Of a stretch of 64,000 bases of DNA, positions 42,458-50,882 are shown piece by piece. How positions within the stretch are numbered: the stretch's first letter is position 1; each line of letters opens with the position of its first letter. This DNA is from Microlunatus speluncae (GTDB lineage Bacteria; Actinomycetota; Actinomycetes; Propionibacteriales; Propionibacteriaceae), in the NCBI RefSeq assembly GCF_009299835.1, contig NZ_VKCZ01000021.1:326627-390626 (forward strand), given 5' to 3'. Under the pieces are notes generated by a model. The model saw only the letters and a program-made list of their open reading frames with translations, searched no databases and was not told the DNA's origin. Both the position numbers and the translations under genes were made by a program.

Positions 42458-43027
42458 TCAGTCGCGGAGGTAGGCCTCGCCGCGGGGGGACAGGCGGTAG
42501 CCGACCTCGAGGCTCTCGGTCAGGCCGAGGGCCTTGAGGCGGCGGACCCTGATCTTGAAATCGGGGCGAGGGAGGCCGAGTTCGGCGGCCAGGTCGGTGG
42601 AGACGACGGCGGGTCGGCGCTGGATCAGCTCCAGGGTCGGCCGGGTCCAGGGTTGGTCGGCGGCCCGATCCATCCGGCCCAGTTTGGTGTCCAGGGTCGC
42701 CCGGTCATCGGGTTCCAGTTGATCTTGCTGCCGCAGTGCGATCCTCGGGTCGGGGCCGGCCAGCCGGATCCGGATCCGGTAGAGGTCGCCCTCCCCCTTG
42801 GCCCGGGTCCACTTGATCAGCGCTGCGAGGTCTGCGAAGCCAGACCGTTTCGCGTCGGTCGGCGTCAGCTTCTCCTCCGCCACCTTCTCGATCTTGGTCA
42901 CCTCGACCAGCCCGATCTTGGTCGTGAACCGCGACCCGGGCTTCGGCCGCACCACCTGCCAGCGCCGAAACGTCCGATCGACCGTGCCGTCGCTGAGACC
43001 CCGCAGCGTGATCAGTGTGAACAGCAT
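42458..43027 (-). CDS. ASCH-domain protein with C-terminal winged helix
   Basis: A 189-residue protein. Residues 1-95 resemble an ASCH (PUA-like, RNA-binding) domain: GTVDRTFRRWQVVRPKPGSRF, GLVEVTKIEKV, and YRIRIRLAGPDPR at its end. The C-terminal 70 residues look like a winged helix (VSTDLAAELGLPRPDFKIRVRRLKALGL). ASCH proteins are linked to RNA handling; the role here is unknown. It diverges from the VapBC-type pair 75 bp away. Confidence 0.7.
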   Translation of the reverse strand: MLFTLITLRGLSDGTVDRTFRRWQVVRPKPGSRFTTKIGLVEVTKIEKVAEEKLTPTDAKRSGFADLAALIKWTRAKGEGDLYRIRIRLAGPDPRIALRQQDQLEPDDRATLDTKLGRMDRAADQPWTRPTLELIQRRPAVVSTDLAAELGLPRPDFKIRVRRLKALGLTESLEVGYRLSPRGEAYLRD

Positions 43028-43055
43028 GGTGTTCGGTGCTCCCTTCCCTCGCCTT

Positions 43056-43089
43056 GGTGGCTACAATCAAGGTACACAAGGTGGCTACA
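43056..43089 (+). promoter_or_regulatory. Promoter and direct-repeat operator of the toxin-antitoxin pair
   Basis: GGTGGCTACA occurs at 43056-43065 and 43080-43089. The first contains the start of a good -10, TACAAT (43062-43067); the second runs into the antitoxin ribosome site. Spacing of 24 bp suits binding of an antitoxin dimer or toxin-antitoxin complex on both. Confidence 0.55.
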
Positions 43090-43102
43090 GGAGGAGACGG
43101 CG

Positions 43103-43357
43103 ATGGAGGTCGGAATTCGCGAGTTCAGAGATGCGCTGAGCCGCCATTTGGCCCAGGTCAGGGCGGGACACACGATCACCGTCACGGATCACGGCCGCCC
43201 TTTCGCTCGAATTGTTCCCGTGGATCGACCAACCAGGCTGGAGCAGTTGCGTGCCGAAGGCCGAGTCGAGCCGGCACGCCGACCCAAGAGGCCAGCGCCT
43301 GACCCCGTGCCGGCGACCGGCACCGTGAGTGACCTGGTCGGCGACCAACGTCGATGA
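43103..43357 (+). CDS. Phd/YefM-family antitoxin
   Basis: An 84-residue protein. The N-terminal 50 residues (VGIREFRDALSRHLAQVRAGH, TVTDHGRPFARIVPV) are a Phd/YefM DNA-binding fold; the Pro/Arg-rich C terminus would wrap the toxin. GGAGGAG supports the ATG at 43103. The toxin gene overlaps by ATGA. Confidence 0.9.
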   Translation: MEVGIREFRDALSRHLAQVRAGHTITVTDHGRPFARIVPVDRPTRLEQLRAEGRVEPARRPKRPAPDPVPATGTVSDLVGDQRR

Positions 43358-43794
43358 TCGGCTATCTCGACACCTCGGCCTTTGTGCCTCTGGTGGTCGC
43401 TGAGCCGACTAGTGGCCTGTGTGGTCGATTCTGGGACGACGCGGACAGCGTCGTGTCGTGCCGGCTCACCTACCCGGAGACTGCCGCTGCGCTCGCGCAG
43501 GCCCAGCGAATGGGTCGACTGACCGAGCCAGGACTAGACGCCAGTCTCCGATTGGTGGCCGAACTCTGGCGCGAGATCGAAGTCGTCGAGGTCGACCAAG
43601 TCCTCGTGGAGCGTGCAGCAATCCTGGCCCGTCGATTCCAGCTTCGCGGTTACGACGCCGTCCATTGTGCGTCAGCCGAGCAGATCGACGACAACGATGT
43701 GGTGGCCGCCGCCGGAGACGGCAAACTGATTTCCGCGTGGCGAGAGCTAGGGCTGATGACGTTCGACCCCAACGCTCAACCGGACCAGGACTAG
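43354..43794 (+). CDS. PIN-domain toxin (VapC-like)
   Basis: A 146-residue PIN ribonuclease: YLDTSAFVPL (Asp6), YPETAAAL (Glu), LRGYDAVHCASA (Asp) and a final Asp near DGKL. These four acids form the usual metal site. It would cleave tRNA or other structured RNA unless bound by the antitoxin. The stop overlaps the convergent glutaredoxin gene by four bases. Confidence 0.9.
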   Translation: MIGYLDTSAFVPLVVAEPTSGLCGRFWDDADSVVSCRLTYPETAAALAQAQRMGRLTEPGLDASLRLVAELWREIEVVEVDQVLVERAAILARRFQLRGYDAVHCASAEQIDDNDVVAAAGDGKLISAWRELGLMTFDPNAQPDQD

Positions 43795-44036
43795 CCCGCG
43801 AGAGCCATTCGCAGCCGGTGGGCGTCGACGCGCCAGAAGTCGTGTTGGGCGCCGTCGACGAAGGTGACCGGGACCTGGTCGGTGTAGCGGCGGACCAGGT
43901 CGGGGTCGGAGTCGACGTCGGTGGTGGCCCACTGATCGCCGGTCTCGGCACAGACCGCCCGCACCACCTCGAGGGCCTCGTCGCAGAGGTGACAGTTTTG
44001 CCGGACCAGGATCGTCACCCGGGGCTGCTCGGTCAT
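43791..44036 (-). CDS. Glutaredoxin-like protein
   Basis: An 81-residue thioredoxin-fold protein with CHLC (Cys15/Cys18) and the cis-Pro in QVPVTFVDG. It belongs to the small DUF836/glutaredoxin-like type found near haem genes in Actinobacteria. Its start overlaps the upstream acyl-activating enzyme by ATGA, placing it last in that operon. Confidence 0.85.
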   Translation of the reverse strand: MTEQPRVTILVRQNCHLCDEALEVVRAVCAETGDQWATTDVDSDPDLVRRYTDQVPVTFVDGAQHDFWRVDAHRLRMALAG

Positions 44037-45499
44037 GGGCGGGGTTCCTTTCGATCATGGTCGAGTTGTCGATCTTGGTCGAGCAGGCGCCGCAGCTCCG
44101 ACTTCTGGATCTTGCCGGTGACGCCGCGGGGCAGGGCGTCGACCAGGCGGATCGTCGCCGGGCGCTTGAACCGGGGCAGCAGGTCGGCGCAGTGCCGGGC
44201 GATCCGGTCGGCGTCGATCCCGGGCTCGGCGACGACGAAGGCGATCATCCCGCTGTCGTCGCCGATCACCGCGGCCTCGGTCACCCCGTCGAGCTCCAGC
44301 ACCAGGTGTTCGACCTCGGCCGGATAGACCGGGAAGTTGTCGACCATGATCAACTCGCGGCTGCGCTCGACCAGATAGAGCTCGCCGTCGGTCTGGTAGC
44401 CGAGGTCGCCGGTGTCGTACCAGCCGTCGTGATCGGGACCGCCGGCACCGTCCGGCCAGTAGCCGGTGAACAGTTGCTCGGCGCGGATCCAGATCCGGTC
44501 CGGCTCGGCCGGGTCGCTGCCGTCGCCGATCCTGACCTCGATTCCCGGCATCGGCCGGCCGACGTGACCGAAGCCGTGGTGCGGGCGCTCCGTCCCGGTC
44601 GGATCGAGCGTTGTGGTGACTCCGCCGGCGGCCTCGGTCAGCCCGTAGCCGGACTCGACCCGGTGACCGGCGGCGGCCGCGAACCGGCCGGCCAGTTCGT
44701 CGGACAGCGGTGCCGCGGCCGACAGGACCATCCGGAGGCCGCTCAGCCGCCGCGCCAGGTCCGGTCGGCGCAGCAGCCGCTCCAGCATGGCCGGCACGGT
44801 CGGCAGCACGCTGACCTGCTCGGTCTCGATGAGCTCGGCCGGGTCCGCCGCCGGATCGGCGATGATCAACCGGCAGCCGCTGGCCAGCCAGCCGCCGACG
44901 ATCACCCCGAGCCCGTAGACGTGCCACAGCGGCAGTGCCGCGAGCACCGTGTCGTCGGCGGTGATCAGCCCGAGCCGGGCCAGCTGCGCCGCCGGCGTCA
45001 CCAGCGAGCGGTGGCTGATCATCGCGATCTTCGCCTCGGCCGACGTGCCCGCGGTCCGCAGCAACACGGCCAACGCGGCCGGATCGAGCGGCGGCAGCAC
45101 CGTCCCCGCGCCGTCTTGATCATGATCAGTGTCCGGGGCCAGCACCAGCCGGGCGCCGGTCCGTTCGGCCAGCCGGGACCGCTCCTCCGGCGTGGACTGC
45201 GGATCGATCGGCACCACGACCAGCCCGGCGCGGAGGCAGGCCAGGTAGTCGATCACGTACCGGATCGAGTTCGGCAAGGCGGTCAGCACCCGCTGCCCGG
45301 CCACCAGCCCGGACGCCGACAGCCCGGCGGCGGTCGCCGTGACCCGGCGATCCACCTCGCCCCAGGTCAACTCGGCCGGCTCCGCTCCCGGCTCGCGCAC
45401 CGCCACGACGTCCGGCCGCTGCTCGGCCCGGGCCGCGAGCAGGTCGGTCAGATTACGCACTCCCGGGTCGGACTCTCCCACGCTGCCCGAGTCTGGCAT
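44033..45499 (-). CDS. AMP-binding (acyl-activating) enzyme
   Basis: A 488-residue ANL-superfamily enzyme: SGYGLTEAAGGV (A5), WYDTGDLGY (A7), ELIMVDNFPVYPAEVEH (A8) and the catalytic lysine in GVTGKIQKSEL (A10). The P-loop reads TAGTSAEAKIAM instead of the normal TSGTTGxPKG, so pyrophosphate handling may be altered. It should form an acyl-adenylate; the acid is unknown. A second such enzyme lies 25 bp upstream. Confidence 0.87.
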   Translation of the reverse strand: MPDSGSVGESDPGVRNLTDLLAARAEQRPDVVAVREPGAEPAELTWGEVDRRVTATAAGLSASGLVAGQRVLTALPNSIRYVIDYLACLRAGLVVVPIDPQSTPEERSRLAERTGARLVLAPDTDHDQDGAGTVLPPLDPAALAVLLRTAGTSAEAKIAMISHRSLVTPAAQLARLGLITADDTVLAALPLWHVYGLGVIVGGWLASGCRLIIADPAADPAELIETEQVSVLPTVPAMLERLLRRPDLARRLSGLRMVLSAAAPLSDELAGRFAAAAGHRVESGYGLTEAAGGVTTTLDPTGTERPHHGFGHVGRPMPGIEVRIGDGSDPAEPDRIWIRAEQLFTGYWPDGAGGPDHDGWYDTGDLGYQTDGELYLVERSRELIMVDNFPVYPAEVEHLVLELDGVTEAAVIGDDSGMIAFVVAEPGIDADRIARHCADLLPRFKRPATIRLVDALPRGVTGKIQKSELRRLLDQDRQLDHDRKEPRP

Positions 45500-45524
45500 A
45501 CGACTCCAGGCTCGGCGCGCCCTT

Positions 45525-47081
45525 TCAGCGGGCCGGGGCGAGGAGGCGGTCGCGGATGTCGCGTTTCAGCACCTTGCCGACAGTGGAGCGGGGAAGGTCG
45601 GGCCAGAGTTCGACCTGTTTGGGCGCCTTCAGGCCGCCGAGGCGGTCGCGGGCGAACGCCCGGAGCTCGTCGGCGGTGGCCCGGTGACCGGGGTGGAGTT
45701 CGACGACGGCGGTGACCCGCTCGCCCCAGTGGTCGTCGGGCAGGCCGACGACGGCGCAGTCGCGGACGGCCGGGTGGGCCAGCAGGGCCGACTCCACCTC
45801 GGCCGAATAGACGTTGAAGCCGCCGGTGATGATCATGTCCTTGGCCCGGTCGACGATGAACAGGAAGTTGTCGGCGTCCAGATAGCCGATGTCCCCGGTG
45901 TGATGCCAGCCGTACGCACTCGCCGCCGCGGTCGCCTCCGGGTTCTTGTAGTAGCCGGCCATCACCAGCGGCCCGCGGACCACGATCTCGCCCCGCTCCC
46001 CCGGCCCGAGCACGGTGCCGTCGGCGTCCATGATCGCAACCTGCACCAGCGGTGCCGGCCGTCCGGCCGACGCGAACCGCTCGACCGCCGGGGTCCCGTC
46101 CGGTCGAAGATGATCACTCGGTGCCAGGGTGGAGACCACCATCGGCGCCTCGGTCTGGCCGAAGAACTGGCCCAGCACCGGGCCGATCACCTCGATCGCC
46201 CGGGCCAGCCGGGTCGGCGACATCGGCGCGGCCCCGTACCAGAGACACTGCAGTGAGCTCAGGTCGGTCGACCCCAAGGCCGGATGATCAAGGAGCTGAT
46301 AGATCAGCGTCGGCGGCAGCATGGTGTGGGTGATCGACTTCTCCGTGATCGTGGTCAGGAACCGGCCGAGGTCGGGCCGGGGCAAGATCACGATCTCGCC
46401 GCCGAGGCTGAGCACCGGGAAGCAGAGCACACCGGCGGCATGGGTCAGCGGTGCCAGCGCCAGATAGCGCGGCCGGCCGTCGAACGGGTAGCCGATCAAG
46501 GTGATCGCGGTCATCGCCTCGAGGTTGTGCCCGGTCAGCTGGACCCCCTTGGGCCGGCCGGTGGTGCCGCCGGTGCCGACGATCATGGCGAGGTCGTCGA
46601 CCGGGTCGGCCTGCCACGGCCCGTCCTCGGCCGCGGCCAGCCAGCCACCGAAGTCCACCGCCCCGGGCACCGCGGCGAGCGGGATCGGCTCCGGGTCCAG
46701 GCAGACCAGAGTGGTCAGTTGCGGCAGGTCCGGCGCGATGGTCGCCACCAGGTCGGCGAAGCCGGCCTGGAAGATCAGGGCGACGCAGTCGAAGAGCTCC
46801 AGCAGCTCCCGGTTCTCGGCCGCGACGCTGCGCGGGTTGATCGGGCACCAGACGGCGCCGGCCCGGGAGATGCCGAAGACGTAGGCGAAGGCGACCGGGT
46901 CGTTGGCCGACAGGATCGCCACCTTGTCCCCCGGCCGGACCCCGCTGCCGGCCAGCGCCCGGGCGATCCGCCAGGACAGCCGTTGCACCTCGCCGTAACT
47001 CCGGGTCTGCGCGCCCAGGGTCAGGCAGGGCGCGTCCGGCCCGAGCGAGGCGCCCTTGTCCAGGTAGTCGATCAACCGCAT
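45525..47081 (-). CDS. Acyl-CoA synthetase
   Basis: A 518-residue ANL enzyme with a standard P-loop (MIVGTGGTTGRPKGVQ), FFGQTEAPM (A5), WHHTGDIGYLD (A7), KDMIITGGFNVYSAEVE (A8) and the terminal lysine in STVGKVLKRDI. It resembles medium- to long-chain fatty-acyl or bile-acid/steroid-type CoA ligases. Operon context (SDR, reductase) suggests degradation of a carboxylated compound. Confidence 0.9.
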   Translation of the reverse strand: MRLIDYLDKGASLGPDAPCLTLGAQTRSYGEVQRLSWRIARALAGSGVRPGDKVAILSANDPVAFAYVFGISRAGAVWCPINPRSVAAENRELLELFDCVALIFQAGFADLVATIAPDLPQLTTLVCLDPEPIPLAAVPGAVDFGGWLAAAEDGPWQADPVDDLAMIVGTGGTTGRPKGVQLTGHNLEAMTAITLIGYPFDGRPRYLALAPLTHAAGVLCFPVLSLGGEIVILPRPDLGRFLTTITEKSITHTMLPPTLIYQLLDHPALGSTDLSSLQCLWYGAAPMSPTRLARAIEVIGPVLGQFFGQTEAPMVVSTLAPSDHLRPDGTPAVERFASAGRPAPLVQVAIMDADGTVLGPGERGEIVVRGPLVMAGYYKNPEATAAASAYGWHHTGDIGYLDADNFLFIVDRAKDMIITGGFNVYSAEVESALLAHPAVRDCAVVGLPDDHWGERVTAVVELHPGHRATADELRAFARDRLGGLKAPKQVELWPDLPRSTVGKVLKRDIRDRLLAPAR

Positions 47082-47105
47082 GTCTGCCGTCCCCGGTCGC
47101 GGCGG

Positions 47106-48227
47106 TCAGTGCCGGCGGGTCAGGACCGGCTCCATCACCAGCCCGAAGCTGCGCAGCACGCCGAGCAGCTCCCGGTGCCCGAAGGCCTGGCAGCCGGAGG
47201 CGAAGCCGGCCCGCCGCGGCGGCTGCTGCAACAGGGAGTACGCCGCGTACGCCTGCATCAGCCCGGTCTGCTTGTAGTTGCAGTTGCCGTAGATCACGCA
47301 GTGCGCCCGGCCCAGCGGACCGGAGGCGTGCACCGAGTCGAGTGAGGTGTTGATCCGCGGGTTCTCCCGTGGCGGCATCTCGTTCATCACCGCCGCGGCC
47401 GTCTCGGCCAGGGCCCTGTGCTGGTCCTCCTCGGACAGGTCCTTGATCTGCTCCATCGCCGCGGCCACGATCTGCGGCACGCCCTGCATCAGGGCGCGAT
47501 CGGCCACCCCGCCGAGCACCTTGACGTTCGCCACCCGCGGGTCCCGGCGGAACCAGACCGGGTGCGAGGTGCCGCCCCACGGCAACGCCAGCCCGAGCTC
47601 GTGCTGCCCGGGCACGGCGACGCTGTAGACGCCGGCGTCGGCGGGCCACTCCTGATACTCGTTCTGCTCCAGGTAGTTGGCCTTGGCCAGCGCCGCGTTG
47701 ACCAGGATGGTCCGGGTCGAGGCGACCGTCGGCAGCCCCTTCCAGATCACCAGGATGTCGAGCGTGTCCAGCCCCGGCTCCTCCAGGCACAGCTGCGCCG
47801 CGATCTCACCGGTGGTGTACATCTGTGCCAGCCCGGGCGACAGCAGCAGCCCGGCCTCGGCCATCCGGGCCCCGTACGTCTCGTCACAGGTGATCAACCA
47901 GTCCTGCTCGCCGGTCGTGTCCAGGTAGTGGCAGCCGGTGGCCAGGCAGGCCTCGACCACCTCGCTGCCGTACTCGGAGAACGGGCCGACGGTGTTGCAG
48001 ACGACACTCGCCTCGGCCAGCAGGTCGGTCAGCGCGGCCACGTCGTGGGTGACCTCGACGATCTCGTAGTCGGCGGTGCCGATGCCGGGGATCAGGTCCA
48101 GGGCCTGCTGCACCCGGTCCTTGTCCCGCCCCGCGGCGACGAACGGCACGTTGTATTCGCGCAGGTATTCACAGATCAGCCGGCCGGTGTAGCCGGAGGC
48201 GCCGTAGACGACGACAGGCTTGGTCAT
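47106..48227 (-). CDS. Saccharopine dehydrogenase-like NAD(P)-binding oxidoreductase
   Basis: A 373-residue protein with an N-terminal Rossmann start VVVYGASGYTGRLICEYL and the saccharopine reductase-like continuation ASVVCNTVGPFSEYG. The C-terminal two thirds have no catalytic motif I can name. Relatives include trans-acting enoyl reductases of lipid synthesis. It is between an SDR and the acyl-CoA synthetase; GGGAGG eight bases upstream sets the ATG. Confidence 0.8.
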   Translation of the reverse strand: MTKPVVVYGASGYTGRLICEYLREYNVPFVAAGRDKDRVQQALDLIPGIGTADYEIVEVTHDVAALTDLLAEASVVCNTVGPFSEYGSEVVEACLATGCHYLDTTGEQDWLITCDETYGARMAEAGLLLSPGLAQMYTTGEIAAQLCLEEPGLDTLDILVIWKGLPTVASTRTILVNAALAKANYLEQNEYQEWPADAGVYSVAVPGQHELGLALPWGGTSHPVWFRRDPRVANVKVLGGVADRALMQGVPQIVAAAMEQIKDLSEEDQHRALAETAAAVMNEMPPRENPRINTSLDSVHASGPLGRAHCVIYGNCNYKQTGLMQAYAAYSLLQQPPRRAGFASGCQAFGHRELLGVLRSFGLVMEPVLTRRH

Positions 48228-48240
48228 GACTCGTCCTCCC

Positions 48241-49044
48241 TCACATTCCCATGCCGCCGTCGACCGGAAGGCCGGCGCCGGTGATGAAACGCGCCGCGTC
48301 GGAGGCCAGGAAGACCACCGCGTCGGCCATGTCGGCCACCTCGCCCAACCGGCCCTGCGGGGTCAGCCCGATCACCGCGCCGACCGCCTCCTCCGGGCTC
48401 GGGAACAGGCCGAGCCGGGCCACGTCCTGGGCCAGCTGGGCGCCCATCGCGGTCGGCACCAGACCGGGATAGATGCAGTTCACCCGCACGCCGTAGCCGA
48501 GCTTGCCCGACTCCATCGCGGCGACCCGGGTCAGCCGGTCGACGCCGGACTTGGTGGCCGAATACACCGAGATACCGGGAAAGGCGATGGTGGCGGCGAC
48601 GGACGCGACATTGACCACAGCACCGCCCTTCCCGGCAGGACCATCGGGGCGCATCGCGCGGAAGGCGTGCTTGAGGCCGAGCGCGGTGCCGAGCAGGTTG
48701 ACCTCGAGCATCCGCCGGATCTGATCCGGCTCGAGGTCGACGACCAGGCTGGTGATCTCGACTCCGGCGTTGTTGACCACGATGTCCAGCCCGCCCAGCT
48801 CGGCGATCGTGGCGGCCACGGCCTGCTCCCAGCTGGCATCGTCGGTGACGTCGAGGGGGACGAACGCGGCCTTGGCGCCGGCCGCACTCAACTCGTCGAC
48901 CGTGGCCCGGCCCTGATCCTGCTGGATGTCGGCCACGGCCACCGCGGCACCGGCCTCGGCGAGCGCCGTGGCCATGCCCGCGCCGAGCCCCTGCGCGCTG
49001 CCGCTGACCAGGGCGACCCGGCCGCTCAGAGCGTACGCACCCAT
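48241..49044 (-). CDS. Short-chain dehydrogenase/reductase (SDR)
   Basis: A 267-residue classical SDR: cofactor loop VSGSAQGLGAGMA, NNAG, catalytic Ser and YSATK, ending FITGAGLPVDGGMG. Asp after the second strand (VADIQ) predicts NAD(H). First gene of the operon; divergent TetR and tandem operator lie upstream. It probably oxidises a hydroxyl group on the operon's substrate. Confidence 0.9.
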   Translation of the reverse strand: MGAYALSGRVALVSGSAQGLGAGMATALAEAGAAVAVADIQQDQGRATVDELSAAGAKAAFVPLDVTDDASWEQAVAATIAELGGLDIVVNNAGVEITSLVVDLEPDQIRRMLEVNLLGTALGLKHAFRAMRPDGPAGKGGAVVNVASVAATIAFPGISVYSATKSGVDRLTRVAAMESGKLGYGVRVNCIYPGLVPTAMGAQLAQDVARLGLFPSPEEAVGAVIGLTPQGRLGEVADMADAVVFLASDAARFITGAGLPVDGGMGM

Positions 49045-49146
49045 CGTTCATCGCCTCCTTGAGATGGTGGGGATTCCGCTGATTCGAGAGAGCCGCGCCG
49101 CCGCTCTCCGGTGCAGCGGCGCGACCCTGACCGACAGCCTGGAGTA

Positions 49147-49187
49147 ATCCTGGACACTCGTCAAGGTATTCCTGGACATTCGTCAAG
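49147..49187. promoter_or_regulatory. Tandem operator between the SDR operon and TetR
   Basis: ATCCTGGACACTCGTCAAG (49147-49165) and TTCCTGGACATTCGTCAAG (49169-49187) are near-identical direct repeats exactly 22 bp apart, two helical turns. In the minus direction each includes TTGACG, a possible -35. Binding of the divergent TetR in tandem is inferred. Confidence 0.7.
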
Positions 49188-49274
49188 ATTCAGCTCCGCG
49201 ATAGCGGTTTCCGGCCGTTACACTGACTGCGGCCCGGATTGCGGGCCGGACATCCTGCGAACACCGGGAGTCAG

Positions 49275-49904
49275 GTGAGCGAGGCAACGACGACGCCGCA
49301 GAAGCGCAGTCCGGCGCGGCGGCAGACCGACAAGATCGCCGAACGCCGGATGCAGTTGGCCACGTCGGCGCTGCAGACCCTGGCCGAGCTCGGCTACGCC
49401 CGGACCAGCCTGCGCGAGATCGCCCAGAACTCCGAGTTCTCGCACGGTGTGCTGCACTACTACTTCGACGACAAGGTGGACCTGCTCACCTACTGCGTCC
49501 GGCAGTACGAGGACGTCTGCGTCACCCGCTACGACGCGATCGTGGCCGCGGCCGAGACCGCCGACGGCCTGCGCCGGGACTTCGCGGCGGCGATGGCGAT
49601 GACGCTGCGGGTGGACGCGCCGATGCACCGGCTCTGGTACGACGTCCGCAACCAGAGCCTGTTCGACGAGTCGTTCCGCACCGACGTGCAGGAGATCGAC
49701 CAGCGCCGGGAGGCGATGATCTGGCGGGTCGTCGACCGCTATCTCGAGCTGCGCGAGGCCGAGCCGGCCGTCACCCCGGCGGCAGCGTACGGAATCCTCG
49801 ACGGGCTGTTCCAGCAGGCCCTGCTGCGCCATCTGTTCGGCGACGCCGACGCCCTGGACCGGTTGCGCGACGAGGTCGAGCGGGTGCTGGACACGATGAT
49901 CTAG
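49275..49904 (+). CDS. TetR-family regulator
   Basis: A 209-residue protein: RRMQLATSALQTLAELGYARTS then REIAQNSEFSHGVLHYYF (recognition helix), followed by a C-terminal domain of the BetI-like type. The GTG at 49275 is chosen over an earlier frame start because GGGAG lies six bases upstream. Divergent from the SDR operon, which it probably represses until an acyl-type ligand binds. Confidence 0.88.
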   Translation: MSEATTTPQKRSPARRQTDKIAERRMQLATSALQTLAELGYARTSLREIAQNSEFSHGVLHYYFDDKVDLLTYCVRQYEDVCVTRYDAIVAAAETADGLRRDFAAAMAMTLRVDAPMHRLWYDVRNQSLFDESFRTDVQEIDQRREAMIWRVVDRYLELREAEPAVTPAAAYGILDGLFQQALLRHLFGDADALDRLRDEVERVLDTMI

Positions 49905-49924
49905 GACATCCACCGACGCGGCAC

Positions 49925-49930
49925 TAGGGT
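49925..49930 (+). promoter_or_regulatory. -10 box of the HAD phosphatase gene
   Basis: TAGGGT lies seven bases before the GTG at 49938. This arrangement implies a leaderless mRNA starting at about the GTG. Confidence 0.45.
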
Positions 49931-49937
49931 GGTCGCC

Positions 49938-50882
49938 GTGTCTCGCTCAGAGCAGCGTCGAGCCGTCGCTCGCCCGGAAAAGGGCCGTTCCGTCGCTCGC
50001 CCGGAAAAGGGCCGTTCCGTCGCTCGCCCGGAAAAGGGCCGATCCGTCGCTCGCCCGGAAAAGGGCCGCACGGTCGCTGCCCCACCGCCGCCGGTGATCG
50101 GTCAGGATCCCCAGGCGGCGGCGTTCTTCGACCTCGACAACACCGTGATCCAGGGCGCGTCACTGTTCCACCTGGCCAAGGGCCTGTATCGGCGCGGTTT
50201 CTTCCCCACCCGGCTGATCATCAAGGGCATCTGGCTGCAGAGCTACTTCCGGCTGGTCGGCCGGGAGAATCCGGAGCACATCGCCGACGCCCGCAGCGCG
50301 ACGCTGGCGTTCATCGCCGGTCACCGGGTGATCGATCTGCAGGCGGCCGGCGAGGAGATCTACGACGAGTCGATCGCGCGCCGGATCTGGCCCGGCACCC
50401 GGTCGCTGGCCCAGGTGCACCTCGACGTCGGGCAGCAGGTCTGGCTGGTCACCGCGGCCCCGGTCGAGGTGGCCACGATCATCGCCCAGCGGCTGGGGCT
50501 GACCGGTGCGCTGGGCACGGTCGCCGAGCACACCGACGGCGTCTACACCGGCCGGCTGCGCGGCGATCTGCTGCACGGCGCGGCCAAGGCCGAGGCGGTA
50601 CGCGAGCTGGCGACTGCGCTGAATCTCGATCTGGCCCGGTGCTTCGCCTACTCCGACTCGTTCAACGACCTGCCGATGCTGTCCTCGGTCGGCCATCCCT
50701 GTGCCGTGAACCCCGACGGCCGGCTGCTCGAGCACGCCGAGGAGCTGGACTGGCAGATCCGCGACTTCCGGACCGGCCGCCGGGCGATCCGGCTAGGGCT
50801 GATCGCCGCCGCGGTGATCGGCGGGGTGACCGGGGCCGTCTCCGCCGGGGTCGCCGTCGCCCGGCTGCTGCGCCGGCGCTGA
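49938..50882 (+). CDS. HAD-IB family phosphatase (SerB-like) with N-terminal repeats
   Basis: A 314-residue protein. Residues about 9-44 are four copies of the 9-residue repeat SVARPEKGR. A HAD-IB domain follows: nucleophile motif FFDLDNTVIQGAS, VTAAP, and YSDSFNDLPML, as in phosphoserine phosphatase-like proteins. A C-terminal hydrophobic segment (LGLIAAAVIGGVTGAVSAGVAVA) may anchor it. It converges on a small membrane protein gene and lies close to an acyltransferase, a neighbourhood that suggests lysophosphatidate-type substrates. Confidence 0.88.
   Translation: MSRSEQRRAVARPEKGRSVARPEKGRSVARPEKGRSVARPEKGRTVAAPPPPVIGQDPQAAAFFDLDNTVIQGASLFHLAKGLYRRGFFPTRLIIKGIWLQSYFRLVGRENPEHIADARSATLAFIAGHRVIDLQAAGEEIYDESIARRIWPGTRSLAQVHLDVGQQVWLVTAAPVEVATIIAQRLGLTGALGTVAEHTDGVYTGRLRGDLLHGAAKAEAVRELATALNLDLARCFAYSDSFNDLPMLSSVGHPCAVNPDGRLLEHAEELDWQIRDFRTGRRAIRLGLIAAAVIGGVTGAVSAGVAVARLLRRR
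49963..50070 (+). repeat. Four tandem 27-bp repeats inside the HAD gene
   Basis: Copies at 49963-49989, 49990-50016, 50017-50043 and 50044-50070 are identical except for the last bases of copies 3 and 4. Because 27 is a multiple of three, gain or loss of a copy keeps the frame. Confidence 0.95.

Noticed and set aside
43791..43794. VapC and glutaredoxin as one functional unit because they overlap
   Set aside because: They are convergent, sharing only stop-codon bases; glutaredoxin is coupled to the acyl-activating operon.
49963..50070. Regular repeats as a CRISPR array
   Set aside because: The 27-bp units are directly adjacent without spacers, lie in frame inside a phosphatase gene, and no cas gene is nearby.
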